A stretch of 64,000 bases of DNA from an uncultured Bacilli bacterium (lineage in GTDB: Bacteria; Bacillota_I; Bacilli_A; RF39; UBA660), in assembly GCA_934091055.1 (NCBI GenBank), contig CAKOKN010000003.1:62001-126000 (forward strand), given 5' to 3'. The notes under the pieces are model-generated. The model ran no database searches. It was not told the origin of the DNA and saw only the letters and a list, made by a program, of their open reading frames with translations. Positions within the stretch are counted from its first letter, which is position 1. Each line of letters opens with the position of its first letter. The translations under genes and the position numbers were made by a program. Shown here one piece after another: positions 20,651 through 28,660 of this stretch.

Positions 20651-21166
20651 ATGGAAAATGTATTTTATTTTGCTTTTGTAGGTCTTATTGTTGTAATATC
20701 ATTATCTCTTATATTAAAGGTATTGATAAAAAAGTTTGATCCTGAACAATCTAAAGTAAGACTATATGGAATATTGAAAGGAATGACTAATAAAGAAATT
20801 ATTAGTATATCTTCTTCAATAATTAATTATATTTTTGTACTATATTTAATGATTTCTTTTATAGATTTAGATATATATATTGTTATTATTGTCTCCTTCT
20901 TAACATTACTTAGTGGTATCTTAATAAAAAACAAGAAAGTATTCATTAACTTACTTTTAAATTTGGTATCTCTTGGAGGCTTAAAAGTAGTATATTTAAT
21001 ACATGACTATATAATCAATGATTATATGTCTATATGGATGCTATTATTACTTGTATTTGTTATGATCTTCTTATTCTTATATTTATCTTATACTCTATTA
21101 AAAGACTTAAAGAGCGTAATAATATCTAATAAATATATAAGAAGGGGTGGAAATAGTGAGAATTAA
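20651..21166 (+). CDS. Polytopic membrane protein within the F1-like operon
   Basis: A 171 aa protein with four or five hydrophobic helices (about 4-24, 55-75, 77-92, 94-118, 126-150). It has neither the conserved basic helix residue context nor the length of subunit a, and I do not recognise its family. AtpI also has four helices but is shorter and lies at the other end of atp operons. It sits between epsilon and gamma, overlapping gamma by 11 bases. It could be the membrane base that replaces subunit a; this is inference. Confidence 0.6.
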   Translation: MENVFYFAFVGLIVVISLSLILKVLIKKFDPEQSKVRLYGILKGMTNKEIISISSSIINYIFVLYLMISFIDLDIYIVIIVSFLTLLSGILIKNKKVFINLLLNLVSLGGLKVVYLIHDYIINDYMSIWMLLLLVFVMIFLFLYLSYTLLKDLKSVIISNKYIRRGGNSEN

Positions 21167-21941
21167 AAATGTTGTTAAAGTTATGAATTTCCACTCTCTA
21201 CTTAGAGTTGATGCTTCAAAGAAACAAGCAGAATCTTATCGTAATGTTGGTGAAGAAATTACTAAAATAATCAAATCAATAGTATATAATAAAAACTTGG
21301 TATTAGACAAAAAAGTTATACTTCCAGATCCAAAGATGGCTAGACTTAATATATATATTGCTAATGATTATGGCTTCTGTGGTAACTTTAATTCTCAAGT
21401 AGCAAGACAAATAAAAGAAGATATAAACGATTATAAAATAATAATTGGTAAAAAGATAATATATACTGATGATAAGACAATACTTAAAATTAATAAAGAT
21501 GACTTTTATAAGGAATTTAATAAGATCGAGAAGACTGTTGACGACGCTATTAGAAACTCCACTTATAGTGAAATCAATTTATATTATAACCATTATAACT
21601 CCAGTACTTCATTCGAATTTAGAAAACTTACTCTTTTTCCAATAGATTTTGATGGAGAATATGATGAAAAAAATGACTTTGTTATAGAAACGGATATTAC
21701 TAAGATGTTACATAGCTTATTATCATTTTATATTTTGTATGAACTTAGAATGTGTGAATGTATAAGCAGAGCAGCGGAAAATGTACTTAGAAACCAAATA
21801 ACTAGTCAAGCTTTAGATAAAATAGATGAGATTGAAATTAAACAAGAAAATGAAAAAAGAAGAGAAAAGAAGGATAAGCTAGTTTTAAAGACTGTTGAGA
21901 ACTTTAAAAAGATATCTTCTTGGGAGGAAGATAATGAATAA
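21156..21941 (+). CDS. F1-like ATPase gamma subunit
   Basis: A 261 aa central-shaft subunit. The N-terminal helix region (RIKNVVKVMNFHSLLRVDAS), the internal IYIANDYGFCGNFNSQVAR, matching the SDRGLCGGLN-type signature of gamma, and a long C-terminal helix after an ENVLRNQIT segment (usual MDNATKNA place) support the call. The GTG at 21156 follows AAGGGGTGG by a good distance. The C-terminus is extended by a charged helix (EIKQENEKRREKKDK) before FKKISSW. Gamma usually lies between alpha and beta; here it follows epsilon and a membrane protein. Confidence 0.78.
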   Translation: MRIKNVVKVMNFHSLLRVDASKKQAESYRNVGEEITKIIKSIVYNKNLVLDKKVILPDPKMARLNIYIANDYGFCGNFNSQVARQIKEDINDYKIIIGKKIIYTDDKTILKINKDDFYKEFNKIEKTVDDAIRNSTYSEINLYYNHYNSSTSFEFRKLTLFPIDFDGEYDEKNDFVIETDITKMLHSLLSFYILYELRMCECISRAAENVLRNQITSQALDKIDEIEIKQENEKRREKKDKLVLKTVENFKKISSWEEDNE

Positions 21942-22806
21942 GTATGATTATGTTACAATGACTATCGAAGAAGAAAAAAAGAGACTTGAGAAAATTATAC
22001 CTTATTTAGAACTTGAAAATAATGAGAATGAACTGTTATTATATAGAGATAGATATAATAATATAGTAAAGTATTTAACCGCAAAGGATGAGTACAATAA
22101 AGTTCTTGCTAGTATAAGAAGTGATGAAGAAAAACTAAATAAAAATTATATTACAAAAGAAGAATATGAGGTAGACAATATTCTTCTTGAAGATACTCTT
22201 TTATCAAAGTTTTGTGAAGATACCAATAACAAATATAAAGATTTACCTTATGAGGATATAAAGAAGGAACCAGAAGGTATTAGAAATATATTGAAATTAT
22301 TATTTGAAAAAGAAACTGAATACTCTAAAGTAGTAGATAAAAGAAATAAATTAAAAGAACTATTAAATAAAGATATGTTTCCTCGTACTTACGATACATT
22401 AATTAGTCAAGAAGTTATAATAGAAAAAGAAGACAGCATTTTAGACGAAATATTTATACTAAAAAATAATATTAAAATAGAGAAAAAGAAGCTTGATGAT
22501 ATAAGAAACTCTATGATGACAGAGAATATATTAAAGATATTGTATGAGTTTTGTATAATAGACTCCTACGACATTAGTAAGGTTAATAAAAAAGATGTAT
22601 TTAATAGTAATAAAAATTTAGTTATTGTTAAAGATGAGACGGATTCTTTGAACATTGCTAAAGAAGAAAATAGTAATAAAAAAGAGGAAGAAAAGGAAAA
22701 ATCTGATATCGATGAAAAAGTTAATAGTATAATAGATAGCCTTAATTTACCCGGTATTGACGAAGATAATAGGGTAGATATAGATGGTAAAAATTATATA
22801 AAATAA
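21934..22806 (+). CDS. Coiled-coil protein closing the F1-like operon
   Basis: A 290 aa soluble, highly charged helical protein with no membrane segment. The N-terminal block MTIEEEKKRLEKIIPYLEL, then KYLTAKDEYNKVLASI and LLEDTLLSKFCEDTNNKYK, lines up by eye with equivalent blocks of the two large coiled-coil proteins at 53591-55447 and 55429-57360 (EEERKRLEKLIFILENRL, KYLDASNEMDNIDTDL, TMEDELYTSFKGIINN). The C-terminus is acidic and low in complexity. It overlaps gamma by 8 bases with a GGGAGGAAG site. It is probably a structural adaptor of the rotary machine; function unknown. Confidence 0.65.
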   Translation: MNKYDYVTMTIEEEKKRLEKIIPYLELENNENELLLYRDRYNNIVKYLTAKDEYNKVLASIRSDEEKLNKNYITKEEYEVDNILLEDTLLSKFCEDTNNKYKDLPYEDIKKEPEGIRNILKLLFEKETEYSKVVDKRNKLKELLNKDMFPRTYDTLISQEVIIEKEDSILDEIFILKNNIKIEKKKLDDIRNSMMTENILKILYEFCIIDSYDISKVNKKDVFNSNKNLVIVKDETDSLNIAKEENSNKKEEEKEKSDIDEKVNSIIDSLNLPGIDEDNRVDIDGKNYIK

Positions 22807-22816
22807 GTTATTAATA

Positions 22817-22845
22817 TTGAAAAAAATAATGATGTTTGTTATAAT
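22817..22845 (+). promoter_or_regulatory. Promoter of TasA-like gene 3
   Basis: TTGAAA at 22817-22822, 17-base spacer, TATAAT at 22840-22845, just after the ATPase operon. Confidence 0.7.
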
Positions 22846-22872
22846 TTAAAAGAAGATAGGAGGAGTTAAGAT

Positions 22873-23493
22873 ATGTTAGAAAATGATAAGAAAAAAATTA
22901 GTGGACCTTTATTATACGCTATAATAGGTGTTACTGTATTAGTTGTTGCAGTTGCAGGTTCTGCATATGCATTCTTTGCTGCTAGTGCTACTGATACTGG
23001 TACTATCAAAGGTGATACTTTAGATATTAAACTTGGATTGAAAGTAGAAAAAGTTAGTACTGGAACTGGAAATTTAATACCTATACACGATGGCTCTAAT
23101 GCCGCTTCACAATTAGCTAAAGCCGCTAGTGCATCTAGCTCTTGTGTTGATGATAATGGTCGTACAGTTTGTCATATTTATAAAATAACTATATCTAATA
23201 CTGGTGGAGATGATGCTACTGTTAATAGTACTGTTGCTTTAACTGGTAGTACTAATTTAAAATGGGCTAATATGTCTAATCAAACTACTGTTGGTACTAC
23301 ACATGCTAAATCAGATAGTACTGTGGCTACAAATGCTAGCGTAACTGCTGGCGGTAGTTCAGTACAATATATAATGGTTTATATTAACAATACTGGTGAT
23401 AATCAAACTGCTGCTGATGGTGGTACTTCATTTAGTGGTGTTATTACAGTTACTGCTAGTACTGGTGAAGCAGTTCAAGCTACATTTAACTAG
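22873..23493 (+). CDS. TasA/camelysin-like surface protein 3
   Basis: A 206 aa secreted fibre-type protein. It has a basic start, a hydrophobic segment (about 13-33) ending SAYAFFAASA, then a Thr/Ser/Asn-rich beta domain. The Cys pair is SCVDDNGRTVCHIYKIT. Ribosome site AGGAGG is strong, and C-ending codons and GCT/ACT-rich use suggest high expression. It has its own promoter and terminator but adjoins the ATPase operon. Likely exported and processed by a signal peptidase encoded elsewhere. Confidence 0.75.
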   Translation: MLENDKKKISGPLLYAIIGVTVLVVAVAGSAYAFFAASATDTGTIKGDTLDIKLGLKVEKVSTGTGNLIPIHDGSNAASQLAKAASASSSCVDDNGRTVCHIYKITISNTGGDDATVNSTVALTGSTNLKWANMSNQTTVGTTHAKSDSTVATNASVTAGGSSVQYIMVYINNTGDNQTAADGGTSFSGVITVTASTGEAVQATFN

Positions 23494-23510
23494 AAAATAT
23501 GATATGTAAT

Positions 23511-23550
23511 AAAAGCCCCGTTTCTTTGCTGAAATTGAAACGAGGTTTTT
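23511..23550 (+). terminator. Terminator of TasA-like gene 3
   Basis: CCCCGTTTC/GAAACGAGG stem (one mismatch), 12-base loop, then TTTTT. Confidence 0.75.
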
Positions 23551-23721
23551 ATATGTCAAGTTTAGTATATAAAAATTGTTCACTAAAATTTAGTGTGAAG
23601 TTAAATCACAAAAGTAATGAAAACTAGTGTAAAATTGAATCAATAAATTAGTTATTTAACAAAGGCAAATTGTGTTTAAAAAAATAATATATCAGAACTA
23701 CAAAAAACTATACAAAATACA

Positions 23722-23750
23722 TTGACAACATTTTAAGTATGTGATATACA
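23722..23750 (+). promoter_or_regulatory. Promoter of the solo omega-RNA-like transcript
   Basis: TTGACA at 23722-23727, 17-base spacer, TATACA at 23745-23750; near-consensus. No ORF of note follows before 24060. Confidence 0.65.
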
Positions 23751-23756
23751 TTTATA

Positions 23757-23985
23757 TGTAAGGTTATATCTTGGTATGAATCTGGTATAGATTTGTTAAA
23801 TTGTTAATCTTTAATCGGTAGATTGGAATTATGTTCTAATGAAAAATAAGAAAAAGCATTTTTTCAATAATTAGAAGGTTAGTTAGTACGGTGGCGATCA
23901 TCGGATTTTAAGTCTGTGGAGAAGTCTGATTGCAGGGTCAATGAAGCAGAAAGCATACCATTGTGAGATGGTGTAAAATTAATTA
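23757..23985 (+). ncRNA. TnpB-type omega-RNA-like sequence (IS200/IS605 right-end relic)
   Basis: The 566-base gap between TasA-like genes 3 and 4 holds no gene. It holds a promoter and then a GC-richer segment (23880-23960) containing CGGTGGCGATCATCGGA, AAGTCTGATTGCAGGGTCA and ATGAAGCAGAAAGC. A small hairpin follows (ACCAT at 23957-23961 with ATGGT at 23968-23972). From memory, the GTCAATGAAGCAG(G/A)AAGC string followed by a 3' hairpin is characteristic of the conserved right end of IS200/IS605 elements that doubles as TnpB guide-RNA scaffold. No tnpB or tnpA ORF is present. It is either a decayed element or a retained standalone RNA. The identification is by pattern recall only. Confidence 0.5.
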
Positions 23986-24004
23986 TAATTAATTACAAAT
24001 CCTA

Positions 24005-24050
24005 TTGCTTTTTTGGGTATTATTTGATACAATTGATATTGTAAAGGAGG
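24005..24050 (+). promoter_or_regulatory. Promoter and leader of TasA-like gene 4 (duplicated module)
   Basis: TTGCTT at 24005-24010, 17-base spacer, TACAAT at 24028-24033, then AAGGAGG. Bases from about 24024 to the start codon are almost identical to 24963-25000 before TasA-like gene 5. ATACAAT-TGAT-ATTGTA is an inverted repeat overlapping the -10 box, a possible operator or leader hairpin. Confidence 0.65.
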
Positions 24051-24059
24051 ATTGAAAAA

Positions 24060-24791
24060 ATGAGAGAAGAAAATAAGAAAGGAAGTAATACACTTTACGC
24101 TGCTATTGGTGTTGCTACATTAATAGTTGCTATAATTGGTGCAACATTTGCATATTTTAGTGCAAGTGCTAATTCTACTGGAGATGCTATTACAGGTCAA
24201 ACTGATAACGATTTAGCTAGTGCTTTATCTCTTACTGTAGAAAAAGTTGCATTTGAAAATGCTGAAGCTACTAGTGCTAACTTAGTTCCTACTAATCTAG
24301 AAGCTACTCTTAATGGTGTTAATAGTGCTGTAACAAGTAAATGTGTTTCTAACGGTTATACTGGATGTCATTTATATAAAATTACTGCTTCATCTACTAA
24401 AGATTTAGCTAATGCTAGTGTTAGATTAACTGCTTTAAATGTAGATGCTAAAGATACTGCTAGCTGGAAGTATATTATTTATAAAAACGATGGTTCTAGT
24501 AACTCTGCTACTGAATTAGTAGCTGGTGGAGCAAACGATTTTGCTACATTTAATACTACTTATGTTGGAGCAGACAAAAACGGTTTTGATATGAATGCTA
24601 ATGGTGCTATAAGTGCTGGTACTCCTGCATACTACTATTTAATGATTTACTTAGCTAACAAAACTGATAATGTTCAAAATCCTAGCGATAAAGAGAACGA
24701 ACACAGCGGAACTGGTACTTACAATGGTACTGTTTCAATGGATGTTTTAGGCGGTAAAGTAGTTGCTACATTCTCAAATACTGGAAATTAA
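24060..24791 (+). CDS. TasA/camelysin-like surface protein 4
   Basis: A 243 aa secreted protein. The signal region (about 10-35) ends GATFAYFSASA. The ectodomain has the Cys pair KCVSNGYTGCHLYKIT, an ALNVDAKD stretch and a late YYYLMIYLANK strand. It is closely similar to the next gene: both share TGDxITG, NNDLASALS/DNDLASALS and GYTGCHLYKI. So a recent tandem duplication is likely, including the promoter. A perfect ribosome site and richer codons suggest strong expression. Role: probable extracellular fibre subunit. Confidence 0.8.
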   Translation: MREENKKGSNTLYAAIGVATLIVAIIGATFAYFSASANSTGDAITGQTDNDLASALSLTVEKVAFENAEATSANLVPTNLEATLNGVNSAVTSKCVSNGYTGCHLYKITASSTKDLANASVRLTALNVDAKDTASWKYIIYKNDGSSNSATELVAGGANDFATFNTTYVGADKNGFDMNANGAISAGTPAYYYLMIYLANKTDNVQNPSDKENEHSGTGTYNGTVSMDVLGGKVVATFSNTGN

Positions 24792-24810
24792 TATATACTT
24801 AAGATTAATA

Positions 24811-24842
24811 GAAAGAAGGTCAAAAATGACTTTCTTTTTTTC
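24811..24842 (+). terminator. Terminator of TasA-like gene 4
   Basis: About 12-bp stem (GAAAGAAGGTCA with TGACTTTCTTTT, wobbles) running into T. Confidence 0.7.
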
Positions 24843-24943
24843 TTTTACATTGGTAATAAAATTTACATTATTAATTATTTTGTTGTAAATAATAGGCTTA
24901 TTTTAATTAACAGATATTTTCTTATAAAAAATGCAAAAAAGTA

Positions 24944-24989
24944 TTGTATTTTTTTTCAATATTTGATACAATTGATATTGTAAAGGAGG
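24944..24989 (+). promoter_or_regulatory. Promoter and leader of TasA-like gene 5 (duplicated module)
   Basis: TTGTAT at 24944-24949, 17-base spacer, TACAAT at 24967-24972, AAGGAGG at 24983-24989. Same inverted-repeat leader as gene 4. Confidence 0.65.
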
Positions 24990-24999
24990 ATTGAAAATA

Positions 25000-25674
25000 A
25001 TGAACGAAGAAAATAACAGAAAGGGTCCTGGCATATTCTATGCCGTTGTTGGAGTTGCTACATTAGTAGTTGCTATTATTGGTGCAACATTTGCATACTT
25101 TAGTGCACAAGCTACTGCTACTGGAGATACTATCACTGGTGGTACAAATAACGATTTGGCTAGTGCTCTTAGTGTAACAGTTACTAGAGTTAACAAAACA
25201 GTTACTAAAGCTAATAGTATTGACTTAGTTCCTGCTAATATTGATGGAACTACTGAAACTGTTAATAATGCAGTAAAAGCTAATTGCGAAGCTAATGGTT
25301 ATACTGGATGTCATCTATACAAAATTGAAGCTCAATCAACTCAATCAGTTGCTAATGCTAGTATCCTTTTAAGTAGCTTGACTGTTGATTCTAAGGCTAA
25401 AACTAACTGGGCTTATGCTATTTATACTGGTACTGATACTTCAGCTACTAATGTTGTTAAAACTGGTAGTCTTGATGTAACTACTCCAGTTGATATGCAT
25501 GAAAATGCAGCATTAACTGCTAACACTCCAGTTACTTACTACTTAATCGTTTATCTAAAGAATGTTGATTCAGCTCAAAATGCTGGAGATGCTTCTGATG
25601 AAACTGGTACTTACACTGGTACAGTAACTATGAACGCTGCTGGCGGTAAAGTTTCTGCTACATTCGCAGCATAA
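25000..25674 (+). CDS. TasA/camelysin-like surface protein 5
   Basis: A 224 aa protein, sister of gene 4. The N-terminus MNEENNRKGPGIFYAVVGVA leads to a signal region ending GATFAYFSAQAT, followed by the Cys pair NCEANGYTGCHLYKIE and a YYLIVYLKN strand. The start at 25000 lies 10 bases after AAGGAGG, as in gene 4; an in-frame TTG at 24991 is too close. It ends the ATPase-TasA block and is followed by a bidirectional terminator. Confidence 0.8.
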   Translation: MNEENNRKGPGIFYAVVGVATLVVAIIGATFAYFSAQATATGDTITGGTNNDLASALSVTVTRVNKTVTKANSIDLVPANIDGTTETVNNAVKANCEANGYTGCHLYKIEAQSTQSVANASILLSSLTVDSKAKTNWAYAIYTGTDTSATNVVKTGSLDVTTPVDMHENAALTANTPVTYYLIVYLKNVDSAQNAGDASDETGTYTGTVTMNAAGGKVSATFAA

Positions 25675-25697
25675 TAGCTATTGAAAAAAGTTAATTA

Positions 25698-25735
25698 AAT
25701 ATAGTAACGAACTATTGTTACTATATTTTTTTTTA
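25698..25735. terminator. Bidirectional terminator between TasA-like gene 5 and sod
   Basis: An 11-bp perfect stem (AATATAGTAAC/GTTACTATATT, loop of 7) and a long T-run. Confidence 0.8.
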
Positions 25736-25736
25736 A

Positions 25737-26342
25737 TTATTTAATATTATTAAGATATAGTTTATATACTTTATCAAAATCTATAATATTAAATACTTTT
25801 TCTAGATATTCTCTTTCGTTATAAGTATATTTTAAATAATAAGCGTGTTCCCACGCATCTATTGTCATTATTGGAATAAAACCGTAATAGTAGGGGGTAT
25901 CTTGATTGGAGGTATTTATTATTCTTAATTTATTATTTTTATCTAATACTAAGAAAGTATAACCACTTCCTTTGACTTCTAGTGCAGAATTTATAAATTC
26001 TTCTTTAAATGAAGAAAAGGAAGAAAAATATTTATTTATTATTTCAAGTAATTCATTTGGAACTTTTTTCTTTTTGTCTGTCAGATTATAAAAGTATAGA
26101 CTATGATTTAGATATCCTCCGAGGTTATATAATATTTCATCTCGATCTTCAATAGGAATTATGTCTATGTTTTTGGCTAAGTATTCGGGAGGATATTTAT
26201 ACTGATAGTTATTTTTTTGAAGTAATTTATTTAAGGTATCTGTATAATTTCTATAATGAATGTTGTAGTGAAGGTCAAGAGTTCGATTATCTATTTCTGG
26301 TTCTAAACTATTATAATCTAATTTTATTCTTTCATATTTCAA
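25737..26342 (-). CDS. Fe/Mn superoxide dismutase
   Basis: Converts superoxide to H2O2 and O2 in the cytoplasm. The four metal ligands are recognisable: first His in DLHYNIHYRNY, His in GGYLNHSLYF, and Asp and His in TIDAWEHAYYLKY. The His30 and Tyr34 equivalents are kept, but HH pairs near the first ligand have become HY. I place the start at a TTG (26342) with a GGTGAT site, giving MKYERIKLDYNSLEPEID, the expected SOD start. Length 201 aa. Metal preference cannot be set from sequence alone. Confidence 0.88.
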   Translation of the reverse strand: MKYERIKLDYNSLEPEIDNRTLDLHYNIHYRNYTDTLNKLLQKNNYQYKYPPEYLAKNIDIIPIEDRDEILYNLGGYLNHSLYFYNLTDKKKKVPNELLEIINKYFSSFSSFKEEFINSALEVKGSGYTFLVLDKNNKLRIINTSNQDTPYYYGFIPIMTIDAWEHAYYLKYTYNEREYLEKVFNIIDFDKVYKLYLNNIK

Positions 26343-26507
26343 GTTGATCACCATTACATTATATTATCACTTCCCATAATTTACCACAATTATTTGATAA
26401 TTTATACAATTTAAAGTAATATAATTTTAGTATGAAAGGAAGTGATAGATGAAAATATATAAGGAAATCTATTAAAAATGTGTTATACTATATTTAGAGG
26501 TGATAAT

Positions 26508-27164
26508 ATGTACAATATAGTTCTAGTGGAAGATGAAAAGGATTTAAATAATCTAATTAAAGCTTATCTAGAAAAAGAAGGATATAATGTAACTAGTTAT
26601 TATAATGGTACTGACGCTATTAATAATATTGATAAACCAGCTCATTTATGGATTCTTGATATTATGCTGGGGGATGATGTTAGTGGTTATGATATTATCA
26701 AGAAAATAAGAGAAGTTGATACTAATATGCCAGTTATATTTACTTCAGCTAGAGATAAAGAACTTGATAAGATTATTGGATTGGAATTAGGAAGTGATGA
26801 TTATGTTACTAAGCCTTACTCTCCTAAAGAACTTGTGCTTAGAGTTAATAATATAATTAAAAGAGTGTATGCTAAGGACAATAAGAAGATTAGCTATAAA
26901 GATTATGTTATTGACTTAGATAAAAGAATGGCTTTATTAAATGATAAAGATTTATGTTTAACTACTTTAGAATTTGACTTATTATATATGTTTGTTACCA
27001 ATAAGAAAAGATCTTTCTCTAGGGATGATATTTTAAACAACATTTGGGGAGAAAATTACTTTGGTACTGATAGAGTAGTAGACGATCTTATTAGAAGACT
27101 AAGAAAGAAAATGCCACTTCTTGATATTAATACTATATATGGGTATGGGTACCGTTTAATATGA
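26508..27164 (+). CDS. OmpR-family response regulator
   Basis: A 218 aa two-component regulator. The receiver domain has VLVEDEKDL acids, the phospho-acceptor Asp in WILDIML, FTSARD and the Lys in YVTKPYSP. The C-terminal winged helix has TTLEFDLL, RDDILNNIWG and DRVVDDLIRRLRKK. The ATG at 26508 follows AGAGGTGAT. The start of the kinase gene overlaps its stop (ATGA), so the pair is cotranslated. The target genes are not evident here. Confidence 0.93.
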   Translation: MYNIVLVEDEKDLNNLIKAYLEKEGYNVTSYYNGTDAINNIDKPAHLWILDIMLGDDVSGYDIIKKIREVDTNMPVIFTSARDKELDKIIGLELGSDDYVTKPYSPKELVLRVNNIIKRVYAKDNKKISYKDYVIDLDKRMALLNDKDLCLTTLEFDLLYMFVTNKKRSFSRDDILNNIWGENYFGTDRVVDDLIRRLRKKMPLLDINTIYGYGYRLI

Positions 27165-28420
27165 GAAAACCTACTTTAACGGAACAATTACTTTTTATAT
27201 GTGTTTCAATTATTGTTATTGTTATAATATCACTTGGAATAGTCTTACCTAAGACCTTACTTCCTGTCTATGAAGAAAATTTGTATAATTATTTGAGTGA
27301 ATCTTTAAATTTACTCGAGAGACCAGATAATAATAAAATTAATAGTGAAATTGCCTTTGTTTATATTAATAGTGATGATGATGTATTTGTTTCGGATAAT
27401 TTATCTAAAGTTATTAATGTTAAAGAGATAGATAATATTCTTAAAAATATTAGTGTCGGTAATGGTAAATTTATATATAAGAATAAAATATATTATTATT
27501 CTATGAATAAGAGTTCTGATGTTAAAAAAATTGCTATTACTGGTGATAATTATATTAATTATATGAGAGCGGAAATACTTAAGATTATATTAGTAGTAGT
27601 AGGTATTACGTTTGTAATTATTTCTTTATTGATACTTATATGGTCTAATAACTTAGTTAATAGAATTAAAAAATTAAAAGATAAAGTTGATAACATAAAT
27701 AATGATGATTATAATCATAAGATGATATATAATTATGATGATGAACTATATACCCTAGAGGTTGCTATTGAGAATATGCGTGTATATTTGAAACAGCAGG
27801 AAGAATATAAAAATCAAATGTACCAAAATATTTCTCATGATTTTAAAACTCCTATCACAGTAATGAAATCTTACATTGAAGCTTCTGAAGATGGTATTCA
27901 AACTAAAGATGAGGCTATTAAAGTCTGCAAGGAACAATTGAATAAATTAGAAATTAAAGTTCACTCCTTACTATATTTGAATAAACTAAATTATTTTCAG
28001 GAACAAAAGGATAATATTAAAGAAAAGTGTGATGTAAGTAAGATTGTGCTTGCGTCAGTAGAAAAATTCAATCCTTCTCGACCTGACGTAGAATTTATCC
28101 TTGATATTGATAAAAAGAATGTCATCTTTAGAGGAAGCAAAGAGATGTGGGAAGCTATTATAGATAATATTCTTAATAACTTTATGCGATATGCTAAAGA
28201 AAAGATTAAGATTACAGTTAAGAATAATAAAATTATTTTGTATAATGATGGTCCTAATATAGATAAAGATGTCTTAAACAACATTTTTACTCCCTACGAA
28301 AAAGGTGTTAAAGGTGTCTTTGGTTTGGGATTGTCGATAGTTAAAAAGACACTTCGTTTTTTGAATTATGATATTAATATTGAAAATGAGAAAAATGGTG
28401 TGAAATTTATAATCAGTTAA
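27161..28420 (+). CDS. Sensor histidine kinase
   Basis: A 419 aa partner of the upstream regulator. TM1 (about 10-30), an extracytoplasmic sensor of about 100 residues, TM2 (about 138-162) and a HAMP-like linker precede the H-box NISHDFKTPITV. The ATPase domain shows DNILNNFMRYA (N box) and GVFGLGLSIVKK (G box). The sensor domain has no motif I recognise, so the signal is unknown. A terminator follows. Confidence 0.93.
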   Translation: MRKPTLTEQLLFICVSIIVIVIISLGIVLPKTLLPVYEENLYNYLSESLNLLERPDNNKINSEIAFVYINSDDDVFVSDNLSKVINVKEIDNILKNISVGNGKFIYKNKIYYYSMNKSSDVKKIAITGDNYINYMRAEILKIILVVVGITFVIISLLILIWSNNLVNRIKKLKDKVDNINNDDYNHKMIYNYDDELYTLEVAIENMRVYLKQQEEYKNQMYQNISHDFKTPITVMKSYIEASEDGIQTKDEAIKVCKEQLNKLEIKVHSLLYLNKLNYFQEQKDNIKEKCDVSKIVLASVEKFNPSRPDVEFILDIDKKNVIFRGSKEMWEAIIDNILNNFMRYAKEKIKITVKNNKIILYNDGPNIDKDVLNNIFTPYEKGVKGVFGLGLSIVKKTLRFLNYDINIENEKNGVKFIIS

Positions 28421-28443
28421 AGAACCCTTCGAGGGTTCTTTTT
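28419..28443 (+). terminator. Terminator after the two-component system
   Basis: AAAGAACCC-TTCG-type stem with GGGTTCTTT and a T-run; the stem overlaps the kinase stop codon. Confidence 0.85.
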
Positions 28444-28471
28444 GGTTGAATTTTGATAATAAAAAAAGAAG

Positions 28472-28660
28472 CTATTCTTCTTCGATTGCTTCTGTTGGAC
28501 AATTTTCTAAAGCAGACATAGCATCCCCTTTGTGTTCTTCTTTTACTGGATTTTCTACTACTATAGCTAGATTGTCTTCGTCAAAGTTATATACATCCTC
28601 ACAGATACTTACACATTGACCACAACCAATACATTTATCTTTATTTATTTTTAAATTCAT
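28472..28660 (-). CDS. 4Fe-4S ferredoxin
   Basis: A 62 aa electron carrier. CIGCGQCVSIC and ENCPTEAI give the Cys set for one [4Fe-4S] cluster (C10, C13, C16 and C54), with an extra Cys20 left from the two-cluster ancestor but without its usual Pro. The acidic C-terminus EAIEEE is typical. Monocistronic on the minus strand; its redox partner is not shown. Confidence 0.9.
   Translation of the reverse strand: MNLKINKDKCIGCGQCVSICEDVYNFDEDNLAIVVENPVKEEHKGDAMSALENCPTEAIEEE

Noticed and set aside
23757..23985. HEARO/IscB-type RNA, 6S RNA or a riboswitch as alternatives for the non-coding RNA
   Set aside because: No IscB frame follows, the central bubble of 6S is not visible, and the ATGAAGCAGAAAGC plus hairpin ending fits a TnpB-type right end better.
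26449..26475. Eight-codon ORF with a GGAAGTGAT site before the response regulator
   Set aside because: Too short to support without conservation data, and the upstream promoter spacing is poor.
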